Below are positions 53,032 to 62,312 of a stretch of DNA of 64,000 bases, one piece after another. Under the pieces are notes generated by a model. The model did no database searches. It saw nothing but the letters and a program-made list of their open reading frames with translations, and was not told the DNA's origin. A program made the position numbers and the translations under genes. This DNA is from LMUY01 sp965199555 (lineage in GTDB: Bacteria > Pseudomonadota > Alphaproteobacteria > Acetobacterales > Acetobacteraceae). The stretch covers positions 310,001-374,000 of the forward strand of contig CBDASJ010000006.1 of NCBI GenBank assembly GCA_965199555.1, read 5' to 3'. Numbering within the stretch: the stretch's first letter is position 1; each line of letters opens with the position of its first letter.

Positions 53032-54171
53032 GTGGATCTTCAAATCGACGGCGGACAGGTCCTGCTGGATGGCGCCTTCACCGAGGGTGCGCTCGGCATC
53101 CGCGACGGTCACATCGACGCCGCCGCGCCGGCAGCGCGCAGCATCGATGCCGCCGGGCTGCTGGTGCTGCCCGGGATCATCGACCTGCACGGCGACGCGT
53201 TCGAGCGGCAGATCCAGCCGCGCCCTGGCGTCGACTTCCCCATGCCGCTCGCCTTGGTGGAAACGGAAGCGCAGTTGCTCGCCAACGGCATCACCACCGC
53301 CTTCCACGGCGTGACGCTGTCGTGGGAGCCCGGGCTGCGCAGCGCCGCGACCTGGTCCGGGCTGCTTGCCGCGCTGGACGCCGCGCGGCCCCGCAGCCTG
53401 TGCGACATGCGGGTGCATTTGCGCTGGGAAGCCTTCAACCTGGACGCGCTCGACACCGCGCTGGCCGACATCGCGGCCGGCCGGGTGCATCTGCTGGCGT
53501 TCAACGACCACACGCCGGCCATCGTGCGCCGCGCCGCCGACCCGGTGACCGCGGCCAAGTACAGCGAGCGGGCCAACATGACGACGACGGCGTTCCGCGC
53601 GCTGGCCGATGCCGTGGCCGCCCGTGCCGCCGAAGTGCCCGGCGCCCAGCAGCGGATCGCCGCCGCCGCTCGCGCGGCCGGTCTGCCGATGGCCAGCCAT
53701 GACGACGACACCGTGGACGCGCGCGACGGCTTCCGTGCCCTGGGCGCCCGCATCTGCGAGTTCCCCATGGCCGAGCCGGTGGCCCGCGCCGCGGTCGACG
53801 GCGGCGATTGGGTGGCGATGGGCAGCCCGAACGTGGTGCGCGGTGGCTCCCATCTCGGCTGGGCCTCCGCCGCGGTCATGGCGGAGGCCGGGTTATGCCG
53901 CGTCCTCACCAGCGACTACTTCTACCCCGCGCTGGTGCAGGCCCCCTTCGTGCTGGCCGCACGCGGTGTGTTGGACCTGGCCGCCGCCTGGGCGCTGGTG
54001 TCGGCCAACCCGGCCAGCGCCGCCGGCCTGCACGACCGCGGCACGCTGTCGCCCGGCAAGCGCGCGGACATCGTGTTGGTGGAGCCAGGCCCACTGCCCC
54101 GCATCGTCGCCACGATCGCCGGCGGCCGGATCGCAGCCGCCACCGCCGAGCTGCACGCCCGCCTCCATTAG
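53032..54171 (+). CDS. phnM: Alpha-D-ribose 1-methylphosphonate 5-triphosphate diphosphatase PhnM
   Basis: A 379-residue amidohydrolase-superfamily protein. The metal site is in GIIDLHGDAFERQIQPRPG, with further conserved stretches FNDHTPAIV, MASHDDDT, SPNVVRGGSH and LSPGKRADIVLVE. PhnM removes pyrophosphate in the C-P lyase route of phosphonate use. The start is GTG 53032. No other phn gene is in this window, so it is a solitary copy or part of a dispersed pathway; a related amidohydrolase function is possible. Confidence 0.85.
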   Translation: MDLQIDGGQVLLDGAFTEGALGIRDGHIDAAAPAARSIDAAGLLVLPGIIDLHGDAFERQIQPRPGVDFPMPLALVETEAQLLANGITTAFHGVTLSWEPGLRSAATWSGLLAALDAARPRSLCDMRVHLRWEAFNLDALDTALADIAAGRVHLLAFNDHTPAIVRRAADPVTAAKYSERANMTTTAFRALADAVAARAAEVPGAQQRIAAAARAAGLPMASHDDDTVDARDGFRALGARICEFPMAEPVARAAVDGGDWVAMGSPNVVRGGSHLGWASAAVMAEAGLCRVLTSDYFYPALVQAPFVLAARGVLDLAAAWALVSANPASAAGLHDRGTLSPGKRADIVLVEPGPLPRIVATIAGGRIAAATAELHARLH

Positions 54172-54232
54172 GCGTCCGGTGACGACCGCGTGATCGGCCG
54201 TGTACGGCCCGGCCGCGCCCTTGTGGCTGCGA

Positions 54233-54257
54233 ACGGTTCTCACTATCACCGAACCGT
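54233..54257. promoter_or_regulatory. Inverted repeat upstream of the iron permease
   Basis: ACGGTTC (54233-54239) and its exact reverse complement GAACCGT (54251-54257) are separated by 11 bases, 33 bases before the permease start. It could be a regulator site. It matches no operator that I know with certainty. Confidence 0.4.
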
Positions 54258-54289
54258 CGTCTGGCCGTCCTCCATCGGAAGCGCATCCC

Positions 54290-55144
54290 ATGCTTGCCAG
54301 CCTGCTGATCGTGTTCCGTGAGGTTCTGGAAGCCGGGCTGATCGTCGGCATCGTGCTGGCCGCGACCGAGGGCATTGCCCGCCGCGGCCGCTGGATCGCC
54401 GGCGGCATCGCGGCCGGCGTGGCGGGCGCGACGGTGCTCGCCTGGTTCGCCGGGGCGATCTCGGACGCTTTGGCCGGCAATGGGCAGGAGGTGTTCAACG
54501 CGACGGTGCTGATGGTCGCCGTCGTCATGCTGGGTTGGCACAACGCCTGGATGGCCCGGCACGGGCGGCAGATCGCGCAGGAGATGCGCGACATGGGCCA
54601 GGCAGTCAGCGCCGGGGAGAAGTCGCTGTTGGCGATGGCCGTGGTGGTGGCCGTGGCAGTGCTGCGGGAGGGGTCGGAGGTCGTGCTGTTCCTATACGGC
54701 ATCGCCGCCTCCACAAAGGAAGGCGGGTTTGCGCTCACCCTTGGCGGCCTGCTCGGGGTCGCAGCCGGCGCGGTGGTGTCGTTCGCGCTGTATCGCGGCC
54801 TGGTGGCAATCCCGTTGAAGCGGCTGTTCTCCGTCACCGGCGTGCTGATCGCCCTGCTCGCCGCGGGCATGGCGAGCCAGGCCGCCGCGATCCTGGCCGG
54901 CGCCGACATCATCCCGTCCTGGGGCGATGAGGTGTGGGACACGTCCTGGCTGCTGTCGCAGGACTCGCTGCCGGGCCGGGCGTTGCACGCGCTGGTGGGG
55001 TATGCCGACCGGCCCATGGGGGTGCAGGTCGCAACCTACGGAGCGGTGTTCGCGGCCCTGCTGGTGCTCGGCCGGGTGATCGGGGCCACGCCCCGCCCGG
55101 CCGCACGCCCCGCGCAGGCCCTGGGCCAGCACCGCTCCGCCTGA
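54290..55144 (+). CDS. FTR1-family iron permease
   Basis: A 284-residue membrane protein with seven helices and the two REXXE iron-binding motifs, REVLE at 10-14 and REGSE at 126-130, characteristic of FTR1/EfeU. It imports ferric iron, normally with a periplasmic ferroxidase or cupredoxin partner (EfeO/EfeB, or a P19-like protein). None is adjacent, so the partner is elsewhere. Confidence 0.9.
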   Translation: MLASLLIVFREVLEAGLIVGIVLAATEGIARRGRWIAGGIAAGVAGATVLAWFAGAISDALAGNGQEVFNATVLMVAVVMLGWHNAWMARHGRQIAQEMRDMGQAVSAGEKSLLAMAVVVAVAVLREGSEVVLFLYGIAASTKEGGFALTLGGLLGVAAGAVVSFALYRGLVAIPLKRLFSVTGVLIALLAAGMASQAAAILAGADIIPSWGDEVWDTSWLLSQDSLPGRALHALVGYADRPMGVQVATYGAVFAALLVLGRVIGATPRPAARPAQALGQHRSA

Positions 55145-55171
55145 ACGATCGCCCATGGGGTCGTCACTGCC

Positions 55172-57334
55172 GTGAGCGTGCGCCTGGGGGAGCCGACCCG
55201 GAACGCCATCGGTTTGCTCAAGCTGCTGCTGGCCGCGTCGCTGCTGATCCCTGCCCTGCTGTTCGCCGTCGTCGCATGGCTGTCGCACCAGGCCGCCATC
55301 AGGGATGCCGAGCGGGAATTGTTCCGCAGCAGCGAGGTCGCGCGGGAACAGGCGGCGAAGATATTCGATGGGCAAAGTCATGTCGCCGACCGCGTCAACG
55401 ACCTTGTGCGCGACCTGGACGCCAACGCGGTCACCCGATCGGAAGAAACCCTGCACGACGCCCTGGGCACCCTGATCAACCGGATGCCGCAAGTGCAAAG
55501 CGTGCTGCTCGCCGGCAGGGACGGTTATCCGCTGGTCAGCGCTAGCACCTATCCGGTGCCCCACGTGCAGGTGGGGTCGCGCGACTACTTCAAGGCCGTC
55601 ATGGCCGGCTACAACGGCACCTATGTCAGCGCGCTGCAGGAAGGCGACGTCAACCACCAGGTCTTCTTCGGCGTGGCCCAGCCGTGGCGGGGGCCGGATG
55701 GCACCCTGAAGGGCGTCATCGACGTGGCGGTGTCGCCGACCTTCTTCCAGGATTTCTACGCCGCGCTGATCGGCGAAGGAGGCGACGGGTTGGAGGGCCG
55801 GATCGTCGCGTTGATCCGCGACGACGGGCACATCCTGGTGCGCTATCCGCCGTCGCCCGTGCCGCTGGCGTCCGCGGCAACGCGGGTGATGTTCCTGTCG
55901 TCGATCCACGCCAACGCCAACGAAGGCCTGTACGAAAGCCGCGCCACCGCGGAACCGGGGCGGCCGATCCGCATCTTCGCGTTTCGCCGGGTGCAGGGCT
56001 ACCCTCTCTACGTCGTGGCGGGACGCAGCCGCGCGTCCATCATCGCGGCCTGGCGCAGGACCATGGCGAGCCACCTCCTGTTCGGCGCGCCGGTGACCTT
56101 GGCGCTGTGCGCGGTGGCCTGGACCGCCCTGGTGCGCACGCGGCGGGAGATGGAAGCCCTGGCGCGGGCGAACCGGGAGATCGAGCGGCGGGAGCGTGCC
56201 GAGGCCGCCCTGCTGAAATCCCAGCGGCTGGAAGCCGTCGGCCAGATGACGGGCGGCGTCGCCCACGATTTCAACAACTTGCTGACGGTGATCCTCGGCA
56301 GCGCCGAGCTGCTGGATAAGCGGGCGGAGCAACCGGCGCGGGTGCGCAGACTAGCGCAGCAGATTCTGCTCGCGGCACAGCACGGCGGCAAGGTCACGCA
56401 GCAACTGCTCACCTTCTCCCGCCGGCAACTGGTGCATCCGGAGATCGTCGACCTCAACGAGCTGCTGCGGGCGTTCACGGAACTGCTGGAGCGCACCGCC
56501 AGCGAGGCGGTCACGTTGGACTTATCCTTGGCCGAAGGGTTGCACCCGGTGTTGCTGGACCCCGGGCATTTCGAGGCGGCGATGCTGAACCTGGTGGGCA
56601 ATGCGCGCGACGCCATCACGAACGGCGGCACCATCCGCATCGCCACGGGCAACGTGCGGTTGGCGCGGCACGAGGCCGCGGATTTGGCGCCCGGCGACTA
56701 CCTCCGCGTCGCGGTGACGGACACCGGCAGCGGCATGGCGCCGCAAACCGCCGCCAAGGCGTTCGAACCGTTCTTCACCACCAAGGAAATCGGCAAGGGA
56801 ACCGGCCTCGGGCTCAGCCAGGTTTACGGCTTCGCCAAGCAGGCCGGGGGCGAGGTGCGCATCCACACCGCGCTCGGCGCCGGCACGACGGTGGAGATCT
56901 GGCTGCCCCGAGCCCGTGCGCCGGATGCGACGCCGCCCGTGGAGGCTGCCGCGCCCACCGCCGAGGCGCCGGCACACGGCAAGACCATCCTGGTGGTGGA
57001 AGACGAGCCGCACGTGCGCGACGTGCTGGTCGAGGCGCTGCACGAGATGGGCTACCTCACCGACATCGCGGGCACGGCGCAGGCGGCGCTGGCACGGCTG
57101 CGGGACGGCGGCCGCGTGGACCTGCTGTTCTCCGACGTCGTGATGCCCGGCGGCATGACCGGATTGGAGCTATCCGCGGCGGCGCGGCAGTTGCGGCCCG
57201 GCCTGCACGTGCTGCTCACGTCGGGCTATGCCGCGAGCACCGGCATGGACGGCGCCGCGGACGTGCCGTTGCTGGCCAAGCCCTATGACCGCGAGGCCTT
57301 GGCCCGCTCGGTCCAGGCTGCGCTGCAAGCCTGA
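55172..57334 (+). CDS. Hybrid sensor histidine kinase with dCache domain
   Basis: A 720-residue protein: transmembrane helix 16-38, periplasmic double-Cache sensor (about 45-295; SRDYFKAVMAGYNGTYVS), second helix (about 303-322), HisKA with His365 in GGVAHDFNNLL, HATPase (NLVGNARDAI, DTGSGM, GTGLGLSQ) and a C-terminal receiver with Asp near 655 (LLFSDVVMPGG) and Lys in LAKPYDR. The GTG 55172 is the start. The ligand is unknown, and no separate response regulator adjoins. It follows the iron permease by 27 bases, which may mean co-transcription. Confidence 0.93.
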   Translation: MSVRLGEPTRNAIGLLKLLLAASLLIPALLFAVVAWLSHQAAIRDAERELFRSSEVAREQAAKIFDGQSHVADRVNDLVRDLDANAVTRSEETLHDALGTLINRMPQVQSVLLAGRDGYPLVSASTYPVPHVQVGSRDYFKAVMAGYNGTYVSALQEGDVNHQVFFGVAQPWRGPDGTLKGVIDVAVSPTFFQDFYAALIGEGGDGLEGRIVALIRDDGHILVRYPPSPVPLASAATRVMFLSSIHANANEGLYESRATAEPGRPIRIFAFRRVQGYPLYVVAGRSRASIIAAWRRTMASHLLFGAPVTLALCAVAWTALVRTRREMEALARANREIERRERAEAALLKSQRLEAVGQMTGGVAHDFNNLLTVILGSAELLDKRAEQPARVRRLAQQILLAAQHGGKVTQQLLTFSRRQLVHPEIVDLNELLRAFTELLERTASEAVTLDLSLAEGLHPVLLDPGHFEAAMLNLVGNARDAITNGGTIRIATGNVRLARHEAADLAPGDYLRVAVTDTGSGMAPQTAAKAFEPFFTTKEIGKGTGLGLSQVYGFAKQAGGEVRIHTALGAGTTVEIWLPRARAPDATPPVEAAAPTAEAPAHGKTILVVEDEPHVRDVLVEALHEMGYLTDIAGTAQAALARLRDGGRVDLLFSDVVMPGGMTGLELSAAARQLRPGLHVLLTSGYAASTGMDGAADVPLLAKPYDREALARSVQAALQA

Positions 57335-57340
57335 CGGGCG

Positions 57341-58591
57341 GTGCCGCAGAGTCTCGACAGGGTCGGCGTTCTCCCGCATGAGGGAGCGGTGTCCTCTGAA
57401 TCGTTGTTGCATCACCGGCCGTTCAGGCTGTTCTGGTTTGCCCGGGTTTGCAGCAGCTTCGCCTTCCAGATGCAGTCGGTGGCCATCGGCTGGCAGGTCT
57501 ATGCACTGAGGGGCAGCGCCTTCGACCTCGGGCTGGTCGGGCTGGCGCAATTCCTGCCGATCCTGCTCTTGACCCTCGCGGCTGGCCACGTGGCCGACCG
57601 TTACGACCGCCGCCGGATCGTCGCCACCTGCCAGTTGGTGGAGGCCGCCGCGAGTGCCGTGCTGGCGCTGGGAACGGCGTTCGGGTGGCTGGACGTGAAC
57701 AAGATCTTCGCCATCGTGGGCGTGGTGGGTGCCGCGCGTGCCTTCGAATCACCGACCCTGTCCGCGCTGATGCCCGGCCTGGTGGGCGAAACGCGGTTGC
57801 AACAGGCCAGCGCCTGGTCCGCCTCGGCAAACCAGACCGCAAGCATCATCGGGCCGGCCGGCGGCGGCCTGCTTTACGCCATCGGCGCGCCGGTGCCGTT
57901 CGCCCTGGCCGCGGTGCTGGTGCTGATGGCCTCCATCGCCGTCCTGCTCATCCAGATGGAACGCCCGGTGCCGGTGCGGGAGCCGGCGACGCTCCGCTCC
58001 GTGCTGTCCGGCCTCACCTTTATCCGGACGCATCCTGCCGTGTTGGGCGCGATCTCACTGGATCTGTTCGCCGTGATGTTCGGCGGTGCCACGGCGCTGT
58101 TCCCCATCTACGCGCGCGACATCCTGCATACGGGGTCATGGGGGCTGGGCGTGCTGCGCGCCGCCCCGGCAGTCGGCGCGCTGGCCATGTCGATCCTGTT
58201 GGTCCGCAAGCCGGTGCGCCGCCATGCCGGGCGGCTGATGTTTGCCGCGGTGATCGTCTTCGGCGCCGCCACGATCGCCTTCGCGGTGTCGCGGTCGCTG
58301 GCGGCGTCGGTTGTGGTGCTGGTCGTGCTGGGCGCGGCGGACGTGGTGAGCGTGGTGATCCGCTTCGCCCTGGTGCAGGTCCGCACGCCGGACGCGATGC
58401 GCGGCCGGGTCAGCGCGGTCAACATGCTGTTCATCGGCGCTTCCAACCAATTGGGCGAGTTCGAGTCTGGCATGACGGCGGCGTTGCTGGGCGCCGTTCC
58501 GGCGACGCTGCTGGGCGGCGTCGCCACGATTGGCGTCGGATTGCTGTGGATGCGCCTGTTCCCTGCCCTGCGGAACGTCGACCAATTGTAG
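57341..58591 (+). CDS. MFS transporter (EntS/TMEM-type exporter)
   Basis: A 416-residue 12-helix facilitator of the MFS_3 (EntS-like) group: FRLFWFARVCSSFAFQMQSV, VADRYDRRRIVATCQLVEA and the paired ADVVSVVIRFALVQVRTPDA are typical. EntS exports siderophores, but substrates in this group vary. GTG 57341 is the start used; it lies 6 bases after the histidine-kinase gene, so they are likely co-transcribed. Confidence 0.85.
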   Translation: MPQSLDRVGVLPHEGAVSSESLLHHRPFRLFWFARVCSSFAFQMQSVAIGWQVYALRGSAFDLGLVGLAQFLPILLLTLAAGHVADRYDRRRIVATCQLVEAAASAVLALGTAFGWLDVNKIFAIVGVVGAARAFESPTLSALMPGLVGETRLQQASAWSASANQTASIIGPAGGGLLYAIGAPVPFALAAVLVLMASIAVLLIQMERPVPVREPATLRSVLSGLTFIRTHPAVLGAISLDLFAVMFGGATALFPIYARDILHTGSWGLGVLRAAPAVGALAMSILLVRKPVRRHAGRLMFAAVIVFGAATIAFAVSRSLAASVVVLVVLGAADVVSVVIRFALVQVRTPDAMRGRVSAVNMLFIGASNQLGEFESGMTAALLGAVPATLLGGVATIGVGLLWMRLFPALRNVDQL

Positions 58592-58715
58592 CGCGACGTC
58601 TCAAAAGACGGGACTGGCCTTAACGGAATGGCAGGGGCTGGCCGCATATACTCCCAGAAACGGCCAGGCTGTCCGACGACGGCATGTCGCGCCGCCTCGG
58701 CCCGGGAGATGCAGG

Positions 58716-59093
58716 ATGCCCGTCAACGCTGCTACGATCGAATGTATCAACGCCTTCCAGGCGCTGCTGGATATCTCCTCCACGCTGCGCTCGGTGCAGG
58801 ACCACCTCAGCTCCGTGCACCAGGCACTGACCTCCGAGGTGGGGACGTTCTACTTCGTCGGGATCGCGGTGGAAGCGATCCCGGCCATCACCATCGCCTC
58901 GCGCAACGGCTATGATGGCCGGTTCTGGCCCACTGCCGACTCGATCCAGATGGCGCTCAATCAGCACGCGGAAGCGAAAGGTCGGGTGCTGCGGGCCTAC
59001 CGGGCCATGCCGATCAGCGAGCGCGCGCTGGTCAACCTGCCAAGCGAGCTGCGCATCGAGGCGGAGCGGCAACTGGCCAGCCGCTTCCCGTAA
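58716..59093 (+). CDS. Hypothetical protein
   Basis: A 125-residue helical protein (ATIECINAFQALLDISSTLR, VQDHLSSVHQALTSE, and a C-terminal LPSELRIEAERQLASRF). No family or membrane anchor is recognised. GGGAG lies 7 bases before the ATG 58716. Probably specific to the lineage. Confidence 0.55.
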   Translation: MPVNAATIECINAFQALLDISSTLRSVQDHLSSVHQALTSEVGTFYFVGIAVEAIPAITIASRNGYDGRFWPTADSIQMALNQHAEAKGRVLRAYRAMPISERALVNLPSELRIEAERQLASRFP

Positions 59094-59156
59094 CGTGACG
59101 GGCTGGCAGGCCGGCCGCGTTTCTGCTGTATGCGCGGTGACACAAAGGATTCCGCC

Positions 59157-59300
59157 GTGAGGATCATTCTCGTCGCGACGCTGCTCGGCCTGTCGGGCTG
59201 CAACGGCCTCTATCTCGGCGACAATCCGGGGCCGGACGTGGCCAAGGAGCACGGGCCGCTCACCACGCCGCCGCCCTTGCGGGCTGCCACGCCGCGGTAG
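59157..59300 (+). CDS. Small lipoprotein
   Basis: A 47-residue protein that starts with GTG 59157 (AAAGGA 7 bases upstream). It has a lipoprotein signal RIILVATLLGLSGC with the lipobox LSGC, Cys at residue 15, and a short Pro-rich tail (HGPLTTPPPLRAATPR). It resembles the tiny entericidin-like or anchor lipoproteins, but no family is clear. It ends 12 bases before the convergent ABC transporter gene. Confidence 0.65.
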   Translation: MRIILVATLLGLSGCNGLYLGDNPGPDVAKEHGPLTTPPPLRAATPR

Positions 59301-59312
59301 CTCCATCGCGCC

Positions 59313-61073
59313 CTATTCGGCCGGCAGCGATGACAGGGTGCCGCCGCCGGGGCGTTGCTCCAGCACCAACTGGCGTTCGTGCTGCGCGGCGACCTCCGGC
59401 CGATGGCCGATCGACAGCAGCGTGGTGCCGGGCAAACGCTCTCGCAGCACGCGATACAGTTCGACTTCACCGTCTGGGTCGAGGTTCGCCGTCGCCTCGT
59501 CCAGGAACAGCCACTCCGGCCGGGCCAGCAGCGCGCGGGCCAGGGCAAGGCGTTGCTGCTCGCCCCCGGACAGGCGCTGCGCCCACGCCATGTCGACGTC
59601 CAGTTCCGGCACCAGGAATTCCAGTCCCGCATCCTCCAGCGCCGCCGTGACCTCCCCTTGGGAGAATGCGTCCATCGCCGCCGGATAGGTGACGGCGCGG
59701 CGCAAGGTGCCCAACGGGATGTACGGCTTCTGCGGCAGGAACATGGTCTGTCCAGCCGGGCGCTCCACCGTGCCGCTGCCGAACGGCCAGATGCCGGCCA
59801 GGGCGCGGAACAAGGTCGACTTGCCCGAACCGGAGCGGCCGCTCAGCACGGTCGAGCTGCCCGGTGCCAGTGCGAAATCGGCGTGGTCCAACAGCACGGC
59901 CTTGTTCGGCAGCTCCAGATGCAGGTCGCGGGCGGCGAAAACCGGCCCGGCGCCCTCGACCCTGGTGATCCCCGGGCCACGAACCGCCTGCATGGCATCA
60001 AGGCTGCGGCCGAAGGTCGCCAAGCGCTCCACGGTGGAGGCCCAGTCCGCCAGCACCATGTAGTTGTCCACCATCCAGGAGGCGGAGGCCTGCACCTCAC
60101 CGAACGCACCCGCCACCCGCGACAAGGTGCCGAACGAGATCTGCTTGGCGAAATACAGTGGCGACGCGGCGATGAAGGGAATGATACCGGCCACCTGGCC
60201 GTAGGTGTAGGTGAAGGCGTTGACCAGGCGGTTGCGCCGCATGATGCGCCGGAAGTTGGCCACGATGGCGGTGAACCGGCTGGTGAGGATGCGCCCCTCA
60301 TCCGTCTCACCGTGGTAAAGCGCCACCCCTTCCGCGTTCTCGCGCAGCCGGACCAGCGCGAAGCGGTAATCCGCTTCCAGCCGCTGGCGAATGAAGTTGA
60401 GCGACACCAGCGGACGCCCGACCAGATGCGCGAGCAAGGTGCCGATCACCGAATAGCCCAGCGCGACCCACACCAGATAGGCCGGGATGCGGAACCCGAA
60501 CAAGCTCAGCGGAAAGGACAGCGCGTAGAGGATCTGCAGAAAGGAAGCCAGCGAAACGACATTCGTCAGCAATCCAAAGCCGAGCACCAGCACGCTTTCC
60601 ACGAAGTTGCCGATGTCTTCCGAAATGCGCTGGTCCGGGTTGTCGTTGCCCAGTGTCTCCGGCTGGAGCTGCATCTGGTAATAGGCCCGGTCCGCCAGCC
60701 ATCGGTGCTGGTAGTGGGCGGTGAGCCAGCGGCGCATGCGGATCTGCAGCCATTGCCGCATGTAGCGCCCGTTGACCCAGACCAGCAGCGCCACCGTGAC
60801 CAGCGGCACGAAGCCGGGAATGATACCGAATGGGCCGTCCGGGCTGACCTCGTAGGTCAGCAGAAGGTGGAAGAACGTCTTCTCGTCATATTGTTGCAGC
60901 GCGTTGACCCAGGCGCCGCCGTTCAGATTGACCAGCACGTTGATGCGGACGAGGGCGAAATCCGCAGCCAAAACGAAGGCTAGCAACCCCCAGGCCGACC
61001 ATTTTTCTTCCGATCGGAAGTATGGCGCTGCCAAATAGCCGATATTGCGGAGGAAACGGCCGAAACGCCGCAT
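59313..61073 (-). CDS. SbmA/YddA-type ABC transporter (fused permease-ATPase)
   Basis: A 586-residue half-transporter of the ABC_membrane_2 (ABCD/YddA) group. The membrane domain has about six helices (35-330; FRSEEKWSAWGLLAFVLAAD, NPDQRISEDIGNFVESVLVL). The ATPase has Walker A GRSGSGKST, signature LSGGEQQRLALARAL and Walker B LFLDEATANLD. Members take up or export peptides, vitamins or acyl-CoA. The ATG 61073 gives the normal N-terminus; the upstream ATG at 61115 adds a spurious leader. Confidence 0.9.
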   Translation of the reverse strand: MRRFGRFLRNIGYLAAPYFRSEEKWSAWGLLAFVLAADFALVRINVLVNLNGGAWVNALQQYDEKTFFHLLLTYEVSPDGPFGIIPGFVPLVTVALLVWVNGRYMRQWLQIRMRRWLTAHYQHRWLADRAYYQMQLQPETLGNDNPDQRISEDIGNFVESVLVLGFGLLTNVVSLASFLQILYALSFPLSLFGFRIPAYLVWVALGYSVIGTLLAHLVGRPLVSLNFIRQRLEADYRFALVRLRENAEGVALYHGETDEGRILTSRFTAIVANFRRIMRRNRLVNAFTYTYGQVAGIIPFIAASPLYFAKQISFGTLSRVAGAFGEVQASASWMVDNYMVLADWASTVERLATFGRSLDAMQAVRGPGITRVEGAGPVFAARDLHLELPNKAVLLDHADFALAPGSSTVLSGRSGSGKSTLFRALAGIWPFGSGTVERPAGQTMFLPQKPYIPLGTLRRAVTYPAAMDAFSQGEVTAALEDAGLEFLVPELDVDMAWAQRLSGGEQQRLALARALLARPEWLFLDEATANLDPDGEVELYRVLRERLPGTTLLSIGHRPEVAAQHERQLVLEQRPGGGTLSSLPAE

Positions 61074-61286
61074 CAGGTGCGGCCGCCCAGATGCATGGCC
61101 GGCCACCCGGCACACGCGACACGTTCATGGTTCATGATCGATGACTGGCGCAGGCGGCTGCGGGGTGCAAGGCGACGGTCGCAGGTGGCGCCGATGTAAC
61201 CTCTGAGACGCTGCAGAAACTCGGTCGCGCGCGGGATTTGTTAACCGTCGTCTCGTAAGATGACGCACGTCCCGTAGAGCGAACAA

Positions 61287-62303
61287 ATGTCTGCAAGCAT
61301 CACCTCCGCTGCCCCGGTTACCCGGTGTGAATTTCAGCAGAACATCTTTGCCAGCTTCGGCGAAGTGCGTTTTCGGCGTTCGGTCACGGACGGCGCACCG
61401 ATCATGGCGGTGTCGTTGGGGGAACGCGAAGCGCAACTTCCGCTCGGCGCGTTGCGACGCGAGTTCGGCATCGAGGACGATTCGCCAGATGGTCGCATGC
61501 TGGACCTCATCGACTCGGCGCTGCACTACGTCCCCTCGCTGGCGCCGGGCGACAAGCTACCCAGCGAAGTGCTGACCGGCGAAGCAAGCTGGCGCCCCAG
61601 CCCCAAACACGTCCGGCTCGCCGCGACGCGGATGCGGCTGAACCTGGTGGAATGGCTGTCGCCGCACAGCCGGTGGGCCGCCGTGAAGCGAGACGAGATC
61701 ACCCTGCTGCGGCTGGCGGACGATGCCGGGTTGAAGGCAGAAGTCACTGCGCTCGCCATCCCGGCTGCCCGGCGCCTAGAATTGCGCGACGCGGCCAACG
61801 TGTTGCGGCTGCTGGACGAGATGTCGCAGGAAATGGCCTACATCGAGGCCCTGCGTCAGCGCCTGCTGGAACGGGTCGAGGGATTGTGCCGCCGGATGGC
61901 GGGCATCCTGGCGGCCCGGCGCAACATGGCGGTGGTACCATCCGACACGCTGGCGCAGGTACACCGGCTCGCCCTGCTGGCCTACAAGCAACTGCACGAC
62001 CGATTCGACGACATCGACGCGCAAACCGGCGAGTTCGGCAGCTTCATCCGCAACGCCGACAACCAGCGCGCCTTCATCCGCAGCAACCGGGATTGGCTGT
62101 ATCGCACGCAGCGGACCTGGGATGCGATCCTGGGCCATTGGGAGCAGGCGGGCGAGGCGGTGGAAGACATCGCGGCCTTGCTGGCCAAGACCTACCAGTT
62201 CCTGGCGCCCCGCTTCATGCCGACCAAGCAATGGCAAACGACGAAGCCCGAGCGGGTCGCGCCGCAACCCAGCGCCGCCCCCCGCCAGCAAATGGCCTGG
62301 TGA
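61287..62303 (+). CDS. Unknown coiled-coil-rich protein
   Basis: A 338-residue soluble protein with no recognised domain. The N-terminal 120 residues look globular; from about 160 to 290 it is strongly helical with heptad-like patterns (DAANVLRLLDEMSQEMAYIE, LRQRLLERVEGLCRRMAGIL, WDAILGHWEQAGEAVEDIA). It ends in a short Pro/Gln tail. It is set between two leftward genes, with 213 bases of promoter region upstream. Confidence 0.75.
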   Translation: MSASITSAAPVTRCEFQQNIFASFGEVRFRRSVTDGAPIMAVSLGEREAQLPLGALRREFGIEDDSPDGRMLDLIDSALHYVPSLAPGDKLPSEVLTGEASWRPSPKHVRLAATRMRLNLVEWLSPHSRWAAVKRDEITLLRLADDAGLKAEVTALAIPAARRLELRDAANVLRLLDEMSQEMAYIEALRQRLLERVEGLCRRMAGILAARRNMAVVPSDTLAQVHRLALLAYKQLHDRFDDIDAQTGEFGSFIRNADNQRAFIRSNRDWLYRTQRTWDAILGHWEQAGEAVEDIAALLAKTYQFLAPRFMPTKQWQTTKPERVAPQPSAAPRQQMAW

Positions 62304-62312
62304 GCGCCGGCG

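Noticed and set aside
54233..54257. Rho-independent terminator after phnM
   Set aside because: The stem is only 7 bp with an 11-base loop and no T-run follows; a regulatory site before the iron permease is as likely.
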